Source: Castanea sativa
Lineage: Eukaryota; Streptophyta; Magnoliopsida; Fagales; Fagaceae
DNA: 64,000 bases
Assembly: GCF_040712315.1 (NCBI RefSeq)
Contig: NC_134017.1
Location: 81,039,987 to 81,103,986, forward strand
Direction of reading: 5' to 3'
Shown: positions 12,072-22,564 of the stretch, in pieces
How the letters are laid out: every line of letters begins with the position of its first letter
How positions within the stretch are numbered: position 1 is the first letter of the stretch
Translations under genes and position numbers: made by a program
The notes under the pieces: generated by a model
The model's input: the letters and a program-made list of their open reading frames with translations, nothing else
Database searches by the model: none
What the model was told of the DNA's origin: nothing

Positions 12072-13064
12072 TTAGTAACTATTTACATCATTCATGTTTT
12101 CTTTTACTGGGATAGGAAAACAATACTTCACAGTGATCTTGTTGATGGCACGACTATCAACACACATCCTCCAAGTCCCATCTTTCTTTGGAGTTAAGAG
12201 TGCAGGGACTGTACAAGGGCTCATGCTCTCACGAACAAAACCCTTCCTAAGTAGTTCTTCTACTTGCCTTTGCAACTCAGCATGTTCTGCAAGGCTCATC
12301 CTATGATGAGGCAAGTTAGGTAGGGTCGCTCCGGGCACAAAATCTATGGCATGTTGGATATCACACATGGGTGGTAAATGATCGGGGAGTTCCTCAGGGA
12401 AAACATCCTTAAATTCTTGGAGCACAGACCTCACTTCTTCAGGTTGCTCCTCACAGGTCTCTCCATGAAGTTCCCTAGCAACTAAGACAAACACAATGGA
12501 TTCCTGAACTACTACCCTTTCAAATGCCTTTGGGCTTATGATGTTCAAACCTTTCGCCTTCGGTACTTCTGGCTTCTTGCTCATGTTGATTGACTTGGGT
12601 TTCAAGGGATTAAGCACAATCTTCTTCCCTCCAAACATAAATGAGCAAGAATTGGATCGCCCATGAAGGGTGACATCCAAATCATAAAGCCAAGGTCTAC
12701 CTAAGATAATATGCCCTACATCCATGGGAATTACGTCACACCATATTTCTGCCTTGTAGGTGAGGAATTGAAGTGGGACAACACATCTTTCTTTTATGGC
12801 TATGGAGGAAGTATCCACCTAAGAAACTTTATATGGATTAGGGTGTGGGATCAATCTCAAGCCTAGGCGGGAAACAATGTTAGAGGACACCGCATTAATG
12901 CAACTCCCACTATCTATAATAACCTTGCACGTTTTGTCTCCACACTTAGTGTAAGTCTGGAAGATGGCACTTCTTCACCAATCATCAATTTCCCTTTATT
13001 CTGTCAAAGCACACCTTACCACATTCACTCTAGGGACACCAAAAACAGCCTTAGAGTCATCAAC
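12072..13064 (-). pseudogene. gypsy protease and N-terminal reverse transcriptase
   Basis: The minus strand near 12935-12895 encodes KVIIDSGSCINAV, the aspartic protease active site (D-S-G in place of D-T/S-G). The frame then gives [20 protein letters not shown] near the protease end. The RT start follows, with [17 protein letters not shown], then [16 protein letters not shown] and [22 protein letters not shown]. The frame ends shortly after [11 protein letters not shown], so the RT catalytic aspartates are missing. Frames between 13064 and 12819 are interrupted by stops. In an intact element this polyprotein processes Gag and copies the RNA. Confidence 0.8.
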
Positions 13065-14201
13065 CTAGGGAGAAATGGCTCTAATGCACGTGAGGTAGCT
13101 GGGATCATCTTCCCATCCGGCCTCAACATCTTGGACTTCTTCAGCATTTGGATCATACACTAGCTCTTCAACATTTTCTACTTTTTCATCATCCTCTTGA
13201 ATGACAAGGGTCCTAAAGGGACATCTAGCTGCGACATGTCCAATCCCATTGCATTTGAAGCATTGGAGGCGAGAGCCTAATCTTGAGGGCTCATTGATCA
13301 CACCTTTTGCCTTGTCCTCTTTTTCTATCGGGATGCTATTGGGGTTGACCTTAGGGGGTAAGGCAAGTTTAGGTTTGCTACCAAAAGGTTGAGGGTTGGG
13401 AGGAACGCTTCGAAGCTCAGAACGTCTCCAAAAGATAGATTTGGATGCTAACTCACAATTCCTAGCTAGGTCATAGGCTTCTCTTAAGGTGGTGACTCCT
13501 CGGGTGATAATCTCGCCTAGTAGGTTAACATTTAAACCTTTCTTGAACCTATTGAGTGTGACAACCTCTTCCTCAACTATTCGAATTCGCCTCTGAAATT
13601 TCTTGAATTTCTCTATGTATTCGGTCATAGGAGCAGTGCCTTGTTTTAGGCGATCCCATTCCTCAAGAAGGGAGCTCCTATAAGTTGGAGGAAGATAATT
13701 CATTGAGAGAGCGTCCTTCATCTCCATCCAATCAATAATGGGGGGCTCACGTCATCGCCTAAGGGTTTCCTCAAGGTCCTCCTAGAAAAGATTAGCTCTC
13801 CCAATTAACTTCATCCTAGCATACCTCACTTTCCTATTCTCAGCCCAATGGTAATAGTCAAAGAATTTCTCCATTTGACGTAACCAATCAGTGAAAACCC
13901 ATGGGTCTAGGCAGCCATCAAAGGTGGGTGCTTCTATCCTTTCCTTAGACATCCTATCATCATAATCCCTAGGACCATGGTGATTATAGTGATCATGTTC
14001 AAAGTGTGGAGCCCTATTAAAGTGACCATTGTTATTTTGCCCACGCATGTTATCTCCTTCATGGTTAATGGTCTCTCTTTGAGATGTTTCAATTCGCTAT
14101 ACCCTATCCAGCAAATCACGGACACTCTTTGCTAGGTCTCCTATGGTTTGCTCTAAAGAAGGCCTAGATTCAGAAGTGGATTGAGGTTCAGGGTTTGACA
14201 T
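13065..14201 (-). pseudogene. gypsy Gag, broken
   Basis: The best start is the minus-strand ATG at 14201 (MSNPEPQ), in frame with the long segment starting at 14048. It contains PTFDGCLDPWVFTDWLRQME, the retrotransposon gag domain (YLPPTYRSSLLEEWDRLKQG), and a single CCHC zinc knuckle, CFKCNGIGHVAARC, near 13265-13220, which binds element RNA. Stops include a TAG in the expected LFWEDL position (13781-13779) and a TGA for an arginine a little further on. An acidic tail follows the knuckle. Confidence 0.8.
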
Positions 14202-15432
14202 GATGCGACCACTACGTAGATGCATGCAACACAATATTTATGAATGCAGTTGAGATTCCCAAAAAACTCAAGTAATCAATTCTCAATGTAAAATTAAAGG
14301 TCAAGCAAGAGTGCATGTAGAGACTAGATCGATGAATCGAAGGAAGGAATTGCAGACAAATAGTGACAATGTTCACAACATTAAGAGATAGCCCAAACAA
14401 AAGTCAAATTCCAATAAGTTCCACAATTAATAATAAAAATCAGATATTTCAAAGAAATTGGTTTTTTTTTTTTTTTTTTATGGAGTTTTAGAGTGGGTAC
14501 TGAAAGAGGACACAAACAGTAAAACAGCTAATTTGAGCACAAAATGGATAGGATAATGGAGTATGGTGGGATATGCACATAAAAAACATAAAGATAATAT
14601 TTTTTAATAAGACAAAATCGAATCCACAAAAAAAAAATAGAGTCAGAATTGTACCCTAGTCAGTGGCTCCACTTATTGCACTAGATAGCCACGGTCTGCT
14701 CCTCAAGTGAGTGAATTTACTTGGGCTGAATGGACCTGTGAAAACAATTTAAGCCCAATACAAGCAATGGGCTGTCACAGCAACAGCGGAGATGCGGCGG
14801 AGCAAGCACGAAGCGACGCTGGAGTCAACGACGGAGTTGCAGCCTAGGTTCACCAGCAGCACGATCAGCAGTGCTCGATGGTGCAGATCGGAGCTCGCTT
14901 GTCTCGGCCTTGGCATCGGCAGTGGTCGATGTCCTTAGCGGCGATGGTCGAAGGTGAGGTGTTGGGTTTTGCGGCGGCTGATGGTTGGTGGCTGTTGGGT
15001 TTCGTGGCGGCTGAAGGCTGGAGGCTGATGGGTTTCGCGATGGTGGGCGTTGGTGTTGTGGGTTTTGGCGGCTGGTGAATGTTGGGTCATGCGTGGGTTG
15101 TCTTTTTTTCTTTTTTCTTTTTTCTTTTTTTTTGGGTGTTGGCGGCTGGGTCTTTCGTGTGTCTTTTTTTTTTGGGCTATGGGTTCTGTGATCAGAGGCG
15201 GGCACGGATGGTGGGCACCGGCTTGGGAGGCGCCGCTGGCTTCTCTATTGGTTTGGGGGTGAGAAACTCATGTGGGGCTTGGGGGAATACACGGATTGCA
15301 GGGGCTGGCTTGGGCTTGTTCAAGATCTCATAGGGCAAAAACTTGAAAGGTACTGTCATGGTTGGCTTGCTCTTTTTTATGGTTTTGCTTTGACGTGGTT
15401 GTCTACGGTTGTATTGAATGGATCGGAAGTCT
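14202..15432 (-). other. gypsy 5' leader, GC-rich low-complexity part
   Basis: This lies between the primer-binding site and gag. Positions 14770-15250 are much more GC-rich than anything else in the window and translate on the minus strand into a proline, threonine and lysine-rich ORF (15205-14825). Long ORFs on both strands here follow from biased composition. I treat it as untranslated leader rather than a gene. Confidence 0.5.
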
Positions 15433-15444
15433 GCTCTGGTACCA
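15433..15444 (-). promoter_or_regulatory. gypsy primer-binding site (initiator-Met tRNA)
   Basis: On the minus strand this reads TGGTACCAGAGC, one base from the common plant PBS TGGTATCAGAGC. It sits four bases inside the proposed LTR edge. Confidence 0.75.
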
Positions 15445-15448
15445 AAAC

Positions 15449-15802
15449 TGACGTAGGACAACCACATTAGTATAATAGAACAGAAAAATAATAGAATAAC
15501 CCTAGGAGTCAGCACCTAAGGGCTGCTTGGAGTCAGCACCAAGCAAACTGGAGTCGGCACCAGTGTAAAAGAAAACAAACGTTTTTTTTTTATAATTCTC
15601 AAAAGCTGTCTTACAATAATCAGAAAAAGTGTTTAAATAGCTAACAACACAAAACCCTAATTATTAAATGCTTGGGCTTGCCTAATCTCAAGCCCAATAA
15701 CTAATAGGCTCCATCCATAAGGCCACAGGTTGGGCCGTCTTCTTTTTGCTCTTCCTCCCATACGTGTGTATAATTGGGGGCCTGTATCTTATGTCCGCAC
15801 CA
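15449..15802 (-). repeat. gypsy 5' LTR
   Basis: The inner edge is set by the primer-binding site: the plus strand starts TG at 15449. The outer edge is set at a CA near 15799-15802 and is uncertain. Inside are three direct copies of GGAGTC(A/G)GCACC at about 15506, 15529 and 15549, spaced about 20 bases apart, a possible transcriptional motif of the LTR. There is no partner LTR in the window. Confidence 0.5.
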
Positions 15803-16960
15803 CTCTTAGTTTGTGAGAATAGGTATTGACTGCTAAATATTCAGTGTGCAACACTTGTAACTTGTAACTTGTAACTCTCATGCTCATTATTGCCATAAAT
15901 TTGGCCCTTGGATTTCTACCATGTGGGGATGATTCTGCTCATATTGGAGAATTACTGTCAGGATTTTCTCCTTTGCTTCATTCTTTTAGTCTGCAAATCT
16001 TCATGCATCAGCATAAGAAATAAATCAGAAATCCAGAAATCCAGGCACAAGTGCTATCAAAATACCTATTATAGGATTACAGCTTTAGTCCTCTTAATTC
16101 ATGGGTAATTAACTTGAACTTTCTCTGCATTCTCAACTTCTAGTTTAATTATTTGCTATGGAAAAATGATCCAGCCTTGGCTAACCTTTTATTTTTCTTT
16201 TGTTTTATCTACCCCAAAAAATTGGCAGATGTGCATATGGATATATCGAGCTTATTAATGGTCAGAAGTCATATAGCCATACAGTCTCCCTTTCTAGAGT
16301 ATCAAGCAGCTAAATGATTTGTGTCCGTCTATTTGCCTACCTTCAAGCTTTGCAAGTAACAAAACAACTTTTCTAGGGATGCATACACCTCCCATTGCAG
16401 TCTTTTAAAGCTGGCCTGCTTGCAGATTGTGCAGCCACTTCTTGCATACTCATGGCCTGGGTACCTAACCATTAGTATTGCACGATTGCATTCATACTCA
16501 TAATATTTTTAAAGTTATTTTTATGTGTATTATTTTCATATTAAGCTACATTGTATTTCTACAAAATTTAATGCAACACAGGTGGTAAGGGCCCCTAAAT
16601 GTCTCCTTTTGATATCTACTTCCTATTGCTTCCATGCTTTGGAAACCTAAAGATTTTTTAGCTGATTGCTGAATGGGGAACAATACACAATATATGGTCC
16701 AATTAGAATCTACTCACATAGGCTTAATTTATGCAGTAATCTTCCAATCAAAAGTACAAGTTGACATTAGAACATAACCATTAGTAGGAACGTCAATTAA
16801 ATTTGAAAAAAGAGGTATAGAAAAAGTCGTTTCTTTAACAATTTTATGAAACAAAGTCTAACAAGATACATAGCTACAATAGTATAATTAACACTAAATA
16901 AACTGTCTATTACACGTGGAACAAGAACTTGGAGACAAGGTCACTCTGCAAGAAATAGAA
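15803..16960 (+). pseudogene. Decayed unknown gene, copy 1 (3' part)
   Basis: This aligns with the end of the better copy at 46600-47330. The frame near 16420-16470 reads LQIVQPLLAYSWPGYLT, against LPVVQPHLLYSWPEVVK at 46690-46740. The following 400 bases also match, including GAACAATACAC and the ATTAATT(C)AGTAATCTTC-type tract. Earlier parts have lost their frame. The protein is unidentified. Confidence 0.5.
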
Positions 16961-17600
16961 GTGGTATCAACTAAAACATAACAAAAGAGAAATGTCCTTT
17001 TTTTTTTAAATTTAATTTTTCAAAAAAATTTATTTGTTTAAGGAATGTATATATTTAGTTATTTACCTCAATGCCGCCACTTTTTTTTTTTGGGCGAATG
17101 AATTACTTTCTTAGCAAAGTATTAAATAACAGTTAAAAGTTTTTTTTTTTTAAAGAATAAATAACTGTTAATAGTTAATACCCTCTACATGTGTTTCTCT
17201 TTTTAAAAAATTTCAATTAATGCCCATTTATACTAGGCCCAAATCCAAGTAAAATTGGCAAACTTCTATTGGTTTGTTTTTGGACTCTAGTTCATATAAA
17301 GAAATATTTTCTACAATATTCAAAATCCTTTACTCTATTCCTCATTAAGAATTTGCTACATTTGGTGGGTGGGGAACCAAAACACAAAAAGAGTCTATAA
17401 GAGCTTACATGTGCAAATTATTAATGTTGTTTACTAGGAAAGGGAAAATGTAAATGTAGTTTGCATGCATTGTCAATTGATAGAATCATTTTGGTTTCAA
17501 ACTAAAAGTTTCCATTGGAGTTGCAACAATTAACATAATCAAATTGCTCATAAATATATTTTTTTTCTATTTTCTCCCCTTCTTTTGTCCTGAATCCCTA
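16961..17600. other. AT-rich spacer
   Basis: Homopolymer A and T runs with no supported ORF or element ends. Confidence 0.4.
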
Positions 17601-17616
17601 ACCTTTTTTTAAAATT

Positions 17617-17845
17617 TTGCAGTCTAAACCTATTGGAGAAGTACATTTTATACTGGTGAAAATTGGTAAGCAAGGGCCGCAAGGCTGCTCTCCAGAAAGC
17701 CTTATCTTACATTTTGGCACAAGACAGGCAAAGCTCAATAACGAAGCTCCCTTTTTTATATGTTCTGAATCATTGACCTTGTTTATAAAACTCTATGCTC
17801 AGTTCATGGATGCAACAAAAACTAATAGATGATGCTCCATTCAAC
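17617..17845 (+). pseudogene. Decayed unknown gene, copy 2 (internal exon relic)
   Basis: The ORF here (KPIGEVHFILVKIGKQG) matches 45870-46110 (KPIGEAQFYVGEN, then a shifted frame). The following gene-copy segment is displaced to 19690-19880, which matches 46240-46430, so about 1.8 kb of other DNA lies inside this copy. The order relative to copy 1 shows it is a separate duplication and not the continuation of copy 1. Confidence 0.45.
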
Positions 17846-17849
17846 ATGA

Positions 17850-18612
17850 TATTTGCTCCCTCCCTCCGATATTTGCTCTCAAAACCTCCAAGACCTGAGC
17901 TTTACAAGCTCATCACTGATAAACCACGGCCACAACCACCACCACCAACCACAACCTCAACCCCCAACCACCACAAAAAAAAAAAAAAACCCACGGCACA
18001 AACCGAGAAACTTCTCCCTTTCTGTGATATTTGCTCTCAAAACCTCCATGGCCTGAGCTTTACAAGCTCATCACCGATAAACCACGGCCACAGCCACAGC
18101 CACCACCAACAACCACAACCTCAACCCCCAACCACCAAAATAAATTAAAAAAAAAAAAAAACCCAAGGCACAAACCGCAGCAAAAACCCACCACAAAACC
18201 CACCACCCTAGCAACCCCGATCCCCAATCCTCATCTCAACCCCAATCTTCAACCCACGGCCTCAACCAACTCAACCCACGGTCTCAACCAACCCTAACCA
18301 CCGTCGGACCCAAACCCACTTGCAGTCATCGAGACCCATCAAACTCACTAGAGAGAGAATTTGAGAAAGAGAAATGAGAGAGAACGAGAATGAGAGAGTG
18401 AGAGTGAGATTGACAGTGATATCTGAAGAGAGAGAAAAAAATATTAAAAAAAAGATAGAAGCCTACAACAGTGCGGTCTCAAAAATGAAAGCGCACTGTA
18501 GCAATATTGTAAATTTTTACAATATACTAGTTTTGATGGGGTGCGTGTTTTGGAGTTCAGCTGCTAAAAAAAAAGATTTATAGGATTTAGGAGGCTTGAT
18601 AAGAATGCTCTA
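17850..18612. repeat. Tandemly duplicated 155-160 bp segment in a degenerate DNA element
   Basis: The segment beginning GATATTTGCTCTC at 17868 recurs at 18025 with few changes, including its A-rich tract. It gives short proline and threonine-rich ORFs in two frames that have no family match. The right end (about 18590-18612) finishes in GATAAGAATGCTC followed by TAA, like the ends of TTA-target elements in this window, but the left end could not be found. Confidence 0.5.
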
Positions 18613-18639
18613 AGGGAAATCTTAACAAGCACTACATGG

Positions 18640-19095
18640 CAAGGTGGTCAATACCGTACCGGTACCGGCCGTACCAACCGGTACATACTATACCGGCTAG
18701 TGTACCGGTACTGGTACCGGTACACTTCTATTTTGTACCGAAAAAAATACCGGCCATACCAGCCAATTTCGGGCAATACTGGCCGGTACCAGGCGTACCA
18801 GTCGGTACAGAAAAAAGCTTTTTTTTTTTTAGTTTTGTAATTTTTGAATTTTTGTAAGGGCATAATGGTAACTTATTTACATTAAAATTTATTTTCTTAG
18901 TATGCAATGAATAACTAAGCTTTCTATTTTTTATATTGTGTGTTTTTTTTTTCCTTTTAATTGATACTAAAGTCTAAAACTATGAATAATTTGTTCTGAA
19001 TTAAGGTAATGTTTTATGATAAACTTTTATATTTACTATAATATAAATTAAATATTATATGCTTATAAACATGGTTCTAGAGATTTTGGTGTGTG

Positions 19096-19165
<70 letters not shown>

Positions 19166-19263
19166 ATAAAATAGCGGTAAACTCGAAACGGTACACCGGT
19201 ATCTGAAATATATCGTACCGGTGACCAAACCGGTATAGCTTCTGGTACGGTATTGACTTCCTT
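18640..19263. mobile_element. hAT-like non-autonomous element nested in a smaller inverted repeat
   Basis: The terminal inverted repeats are AAGGTGGTCAATACCGTACC at the left and, on the opposite strand at the right, AAGGAAGTCAATACCGTACC. The sequence ACATGG flanks both sides (18634-18639 and 19264-19269) as a target duplication. The inner arms are very rich in TACCGG repeats, and an AT microsatellite sits at 19102-19162. Outside the element, AGGGAAATCTTAACAAG at the left and its diverged inverted copy at the right (TTATTAACATTTCCCT) mark an older palindromic element that was the target. There is no transposase. Confidence 0.75.
19102..19162. repeat. (AT)n microsatellite
   Basis: About 30 AT units inside the hAT-like element. 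Confidence 0.95.
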
Positions 19264-19399
19264 ACATGGTACTTATTAACATTTCCCTAAATTTATTTAG
19301 AATTTTAATAAGTTGTACTTATTTTTGAGATTTGTGATTTCTGGTTTAGTTCCACCAAATATATTTGTATATTTGTATATTACATTACTGCCTTTATTC

Positions 19400-20220
19400 A
19401 TGTTATAAAAGTGTACGGTATATGTGAAGTAGTCTCTAAAGTATGTAAATTGCTTGGGTTAGTGGCAAATTTAGACAGGGACTTGTCAGCTTTGTTCTTG
19501 GGAAATTGATGTCCTTCAATTTTAATTTGTCATTCGTGAGAAGCCACACTCATCTAACTAGTTAATCATGATTTTTGTCTTTTAATTACCACGAAACTAC
19601 CTGAACACTTGTTTTTTAAATATCATTTTACACGTGAACAAGAAACTAAGCAATTGCCTTTTAAGTGTATTCGTTAGTGTAAATTATTCTTTCCAAATTT
19701 CTATTTGAATGTGAATGACAGGATATCACGTTCATTGCTATCCAAGCAAATACTTGCGTTTGTAGCAAAATTGATTTGTTTAAGCAAGATGCTTTTAAAT
19801 TTCACTTTTCTCATCGTTAATATCCCAAGATTGTATTGCATCTGAAAGAAGTGTTGGTATTAATAATCTTCGATAAGTGTTGGAATATTTTCATAAAATT
19901 ATTATGGGTTGTGTTAACGGGTGTAGTAAAATACTAGGTTAACAACATATTTTTTTGGAATAAATTTTTGAATAATTTTTTCAGTTTTTGACAATTTTTT
20001 AATTTTTGACAATTTCTTTATGTCTTTTGACATTTTTTTTATAATTTTTTTCCTTTTTTAAGTGAAACATTAAAAAAAAAAAAAAAAAAAGAAGAAGGGG
20101 GAAACGTTCACAGTTAATAGCCACATTAAAAGTAGTTGGCTGGAAATTGGTGTTTATCTAAAAAAAAAAGAAAAAAGATTTGATGAGTTGCATTATTAGG
20201 ACAGCTTTGGATTCCTTTAT
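19400..20220. other. Relics: R-unit trace and decayed-gene copy 2 tail
   Basis: Positions 19410-19480 resemble 36330-36375 (GTATGTAAATTGCTTGGGT), the start of the repeat unit described at 25720. Positions 19690-19880 match 46240-46430 of the unknown gene. The rest is T-rich with poly-A and poly-T tracts. No intact ORF is present. Confidence 0.4.
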
Positions 20221-20223
20221 TAA

Positions 20224-20435
20224 GAGTCCGTTTGGATAGAACTTATTGCTGAAAACTGAAAATACTGTAGTAAAATAATTTTTAAATGGTAAAAAATACT
20301 GTTCATTCCAGAAGTTACTGTTCATTGGCCTAAAATCACTGTTCATGGCCAATGAACAGTAACAAACACGCGTTGAAAAAAAAAAAAAAAACAAAACATG
20401 GACACAGCTAAAAGAAGCTGGATCCAAACGTATTC
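20224..20435. mobile_element. Tourist-like MITE (family 1)
   Basis: The ends GAGTCCGTTTGGAT and ATCCAAACGTATTC are inverted copies, flanked by TAA at 20221-20223 and 20436-20438. The body holds the repeated ACTGTTCAT motif shared with copies at 29914, 32319, 33427, 36976 and 49087. The TWA target and short length fit PIF/Harbinger-derived MITEs. There is no coding capacity. Confidence 0.8.
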
Positions 20436-20593
20436 TAAAAGTAGTGCTAGACTGCTAGTACTACTAAAGTCTGTAGAGACGCTCGAAGTAATGTAGTGAT
20501 AAAACTAGAGACAAGAAGCAAAAGTACCGACTAACGGAATCCAAAGATGTCCTAATAATGGAACTCATCAATTATCTTCAATAAGTGCCGGTG

Positions 20594-21174
20594 CAGGGAC
20601 GGAGCCAGGACTTAGAGTTAGGGGGGGCGACTTTGCTGCTAGCTGTATGCGGTGGCTTCGACCCTTGAGTCTATTTTTTTACTACTAAGGATTTTTGTTA
20701 AAAATTTTTTAAATGGCCAAGTAGTTTGTTCTGAGTAAAATATATTGATTGGACTTAATTTTTTTAGTTTTATTATATTGGTAATTTTTATTGTTGAGCT
20801 AATTTTTTTGAGTTTTTATATTTTGTTTTAGATTTAATCTATTAATTTTTTATGTTCTTTAAAAAGTGAAAAATGCTAAAACTACAAAATTTTTACAAAT
20901 TGCTAATGTGATAAGTGGTTATTGATATATAAAAAGTTATGCAAGTGTACGAACTAATAAGAATTTGCTACCTTAATAGTTTGTATAAACATTGTAAAAA
21001 CGTTTTTGGCTATAAGATTGCTCTAAAAAGAATTAATGGCATTATTAAAGGGGGCAAAGTGTAATTTTATTGAACAAAATTGTTAAACTTAGTACCTATT
21101 AATATAATAATATTTTTATAAAAAAAATTAGGGGGGCCATTGCCCCCCCTAGTCCAATAACAGCTCCGCCCATG
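20594..21174. mobile_element. hAT-type non-autonomous element, copy a
   Basis: A perfect 8-bp target duplication, TGCCGGTG, flanks it (20586-20593 and 21175-21182). The ends are CAGGGACGGAGC at the left and GCTCCGCCCATG at the right, inverted copies with few mismatches. An 8-bp duplication and CAGGG ends are typical of the hAT superfamily. The element is 581 bp and AT-rich inside, with C/G runs near the ends. It has no transposase. Confidence 0.85.
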
Positions 21175-21283
21175 TGCCGGTGGCTTTAAGGACTTTGGTC
21201 AGTTTTGAAAAGAATAGCCTAAATACGTTAATAGAATTTACCCAAAAATAGAATATGACAATAAAATATTTTCCAAATCCTAG

Positions 21284-21881
21284 CAGGGATGGAGCCGGAC
21301 TTGAAGTTAGAGAGATAGTTTTGCTATTAGTTTTGTGCGGTGGTTTTAGCTTTCGGCTCAGTTGCTTGATAATTAATGGTTATTTATTTATTTATTTATA
21401 TTTTTTATGTATGCATCTAAGTATGGACAAAATTATTTTGTTTAAAATTTTTTAAAGGGCCAGGTTGTTTGTTTTGGGTAAAATTAGTTGATTGAGTTAA
21501 ATTGTTTTTAGTTTTATTATTGGTGATTTTTGTTGTTGGGTAATTTATTTGCGCTTGTTTATTTTGTTTTAGGTTTTAGATTTTAGATCTGGCCTTTAAA
21601 ATGAGGAAAATACTAGTGTTACAAATTTTTTTACAAATTATTAGTAAGTAAAAATTTGATGTAAGCGACGAGCTTATATGCAAACCAAATAAAAATTTAC
21701 TACCTCAACAGTTTGTAAAAATGTTATAGAAAAGTTTGTGACTATAGTAGCACTTTTAAAAAAATCAATGATAATGTTAAGGGGAAAATGTATGATTTTA
21801 TGGAACAAAATTGATAAATTGATGCCTATGCATATATTAATTTTAGAAAAACCCCTTTGTCCAAGTCTCCCTCCGTCCCTG
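21284..21881. mobile_element. hAT-type non-autonomous element, copy b
   Basis: This is the same family and orientation as copy a and begins 109 bp after it. The ends are CAGGGATGGAGC and CTCCGTCCCTG. The target duplication is AATCCTAG/AATCCTAA (21276-21283, 21882-21889). The paralogous block at 28511-28530 reads straight through AAATCCTAACC without the insert, which confirms the boundaries. Confidence 0.9.
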
Positions 21882-21889
21882 AATCCTAA

Positions 21890-22560
21890 CCAACATTGGT
21901 ACAGTTGTTTTTTACTCTACTTTTTGCATGACTCAATTAATATGAGGCCCCCAGTGGCACAACAATCTGTATTTCCTAGTATATATGTATGTGGTTTCTC
22001 CTTTTATCAAATAATTACATCATCTTCCTATGGTTTTAAAAACTAAAAAAGCTAAAACAATCTAAAAAGGTTTGGTATTCAGTTTTTATCTATTGAACTG
22101 ACGATTTCTATGGTTAAATCACTGGGTTTTATGGTTTTTATCAGACCAATTGAAGGTTTAGTTCTATTTCCTCTTTGGCAATTTGCTGCTAATTTTGGTT
22201 ATGCCCTTCATTATAAAATATAATTGTTTATTATTATAGGTGATGAATTTTGGTAATTAATTTAATTAGAATCTTAAAAAGAAGCTCTTATTTACAAGAT
22301 TTGTGATTTCTTGTCTTTAGATAATTTTTTATTATATAAAAAATAAATAAATAAAAACTCAAACCCACAAGATTATAAACACCCGACTATGATACGAAAA
22401 TGATGTTACTAAGCAATTTAGACCTTTGTACTTAAATCTAGCATGGTTTTGAAACTTAGATCGTTTAATGGACTGAAAAAAGAAGAAATTCAAGGTTTTT
22501 GAGGTCAGATCAAGGTTAAACCGTGATGTATCATTTAATTTTTTAATATATTTGATACTT
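21890..22560 (+). repeat. Duplicated block, partner of 28520-29050
   Basis: Positions 21890-22380 align with 28520-29040 in order, including CATGACTCAATTA, GGTGATGAATTT and CAAACCCACAAGATTATAAACAC. No gene is visible in either copy. It is the flank of hAT copy b. Confidence 0.65.
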
Positions 22561-22564
22561 AAAT

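Larger units (their letters stand above)
12072..15802 (-). mobile_element. Ty3/gypsy retrotransposon, 5' half only
   Basis: Read on the minus strand, the order is LTR (15802-15449), primer-binding site (15444-15433), a GC-rich leader, gag (14201-13065), protease and the first part of reverse transcriptase, ending at about 12072. The rest of RT, RNase H, integrase and the 3' LTR are absent, so the element is truncated rather than being a solo LTR. The protease-to-RT region ([10 protein letters not shown], then [13 protein letters not shown]) and the CCHC gag suggest a chromovirus-like clade. Lineage would need an RT or integrase tree. Confidence 0.85.

Noticed and set aside
14825..15333. Overlapping ORFs on both strands in the GC-rich gypsy leader
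   Set aside because: Biased composition removes stops on both strands. The region sits between the primer-binding site and gag.
17795..18297. Proline/threonine-rich ORFs in two frames
   Set aside because: They are produced by a tandem 155-160 bp repeat with A tracts. Two frames are open at once and no domain is visible.
18636..18863. Overlapping ORFs on both strands rich in Y/P/V/R
   Set aside because: They come from TACCGG-type repeats in the hAT-like element arm.
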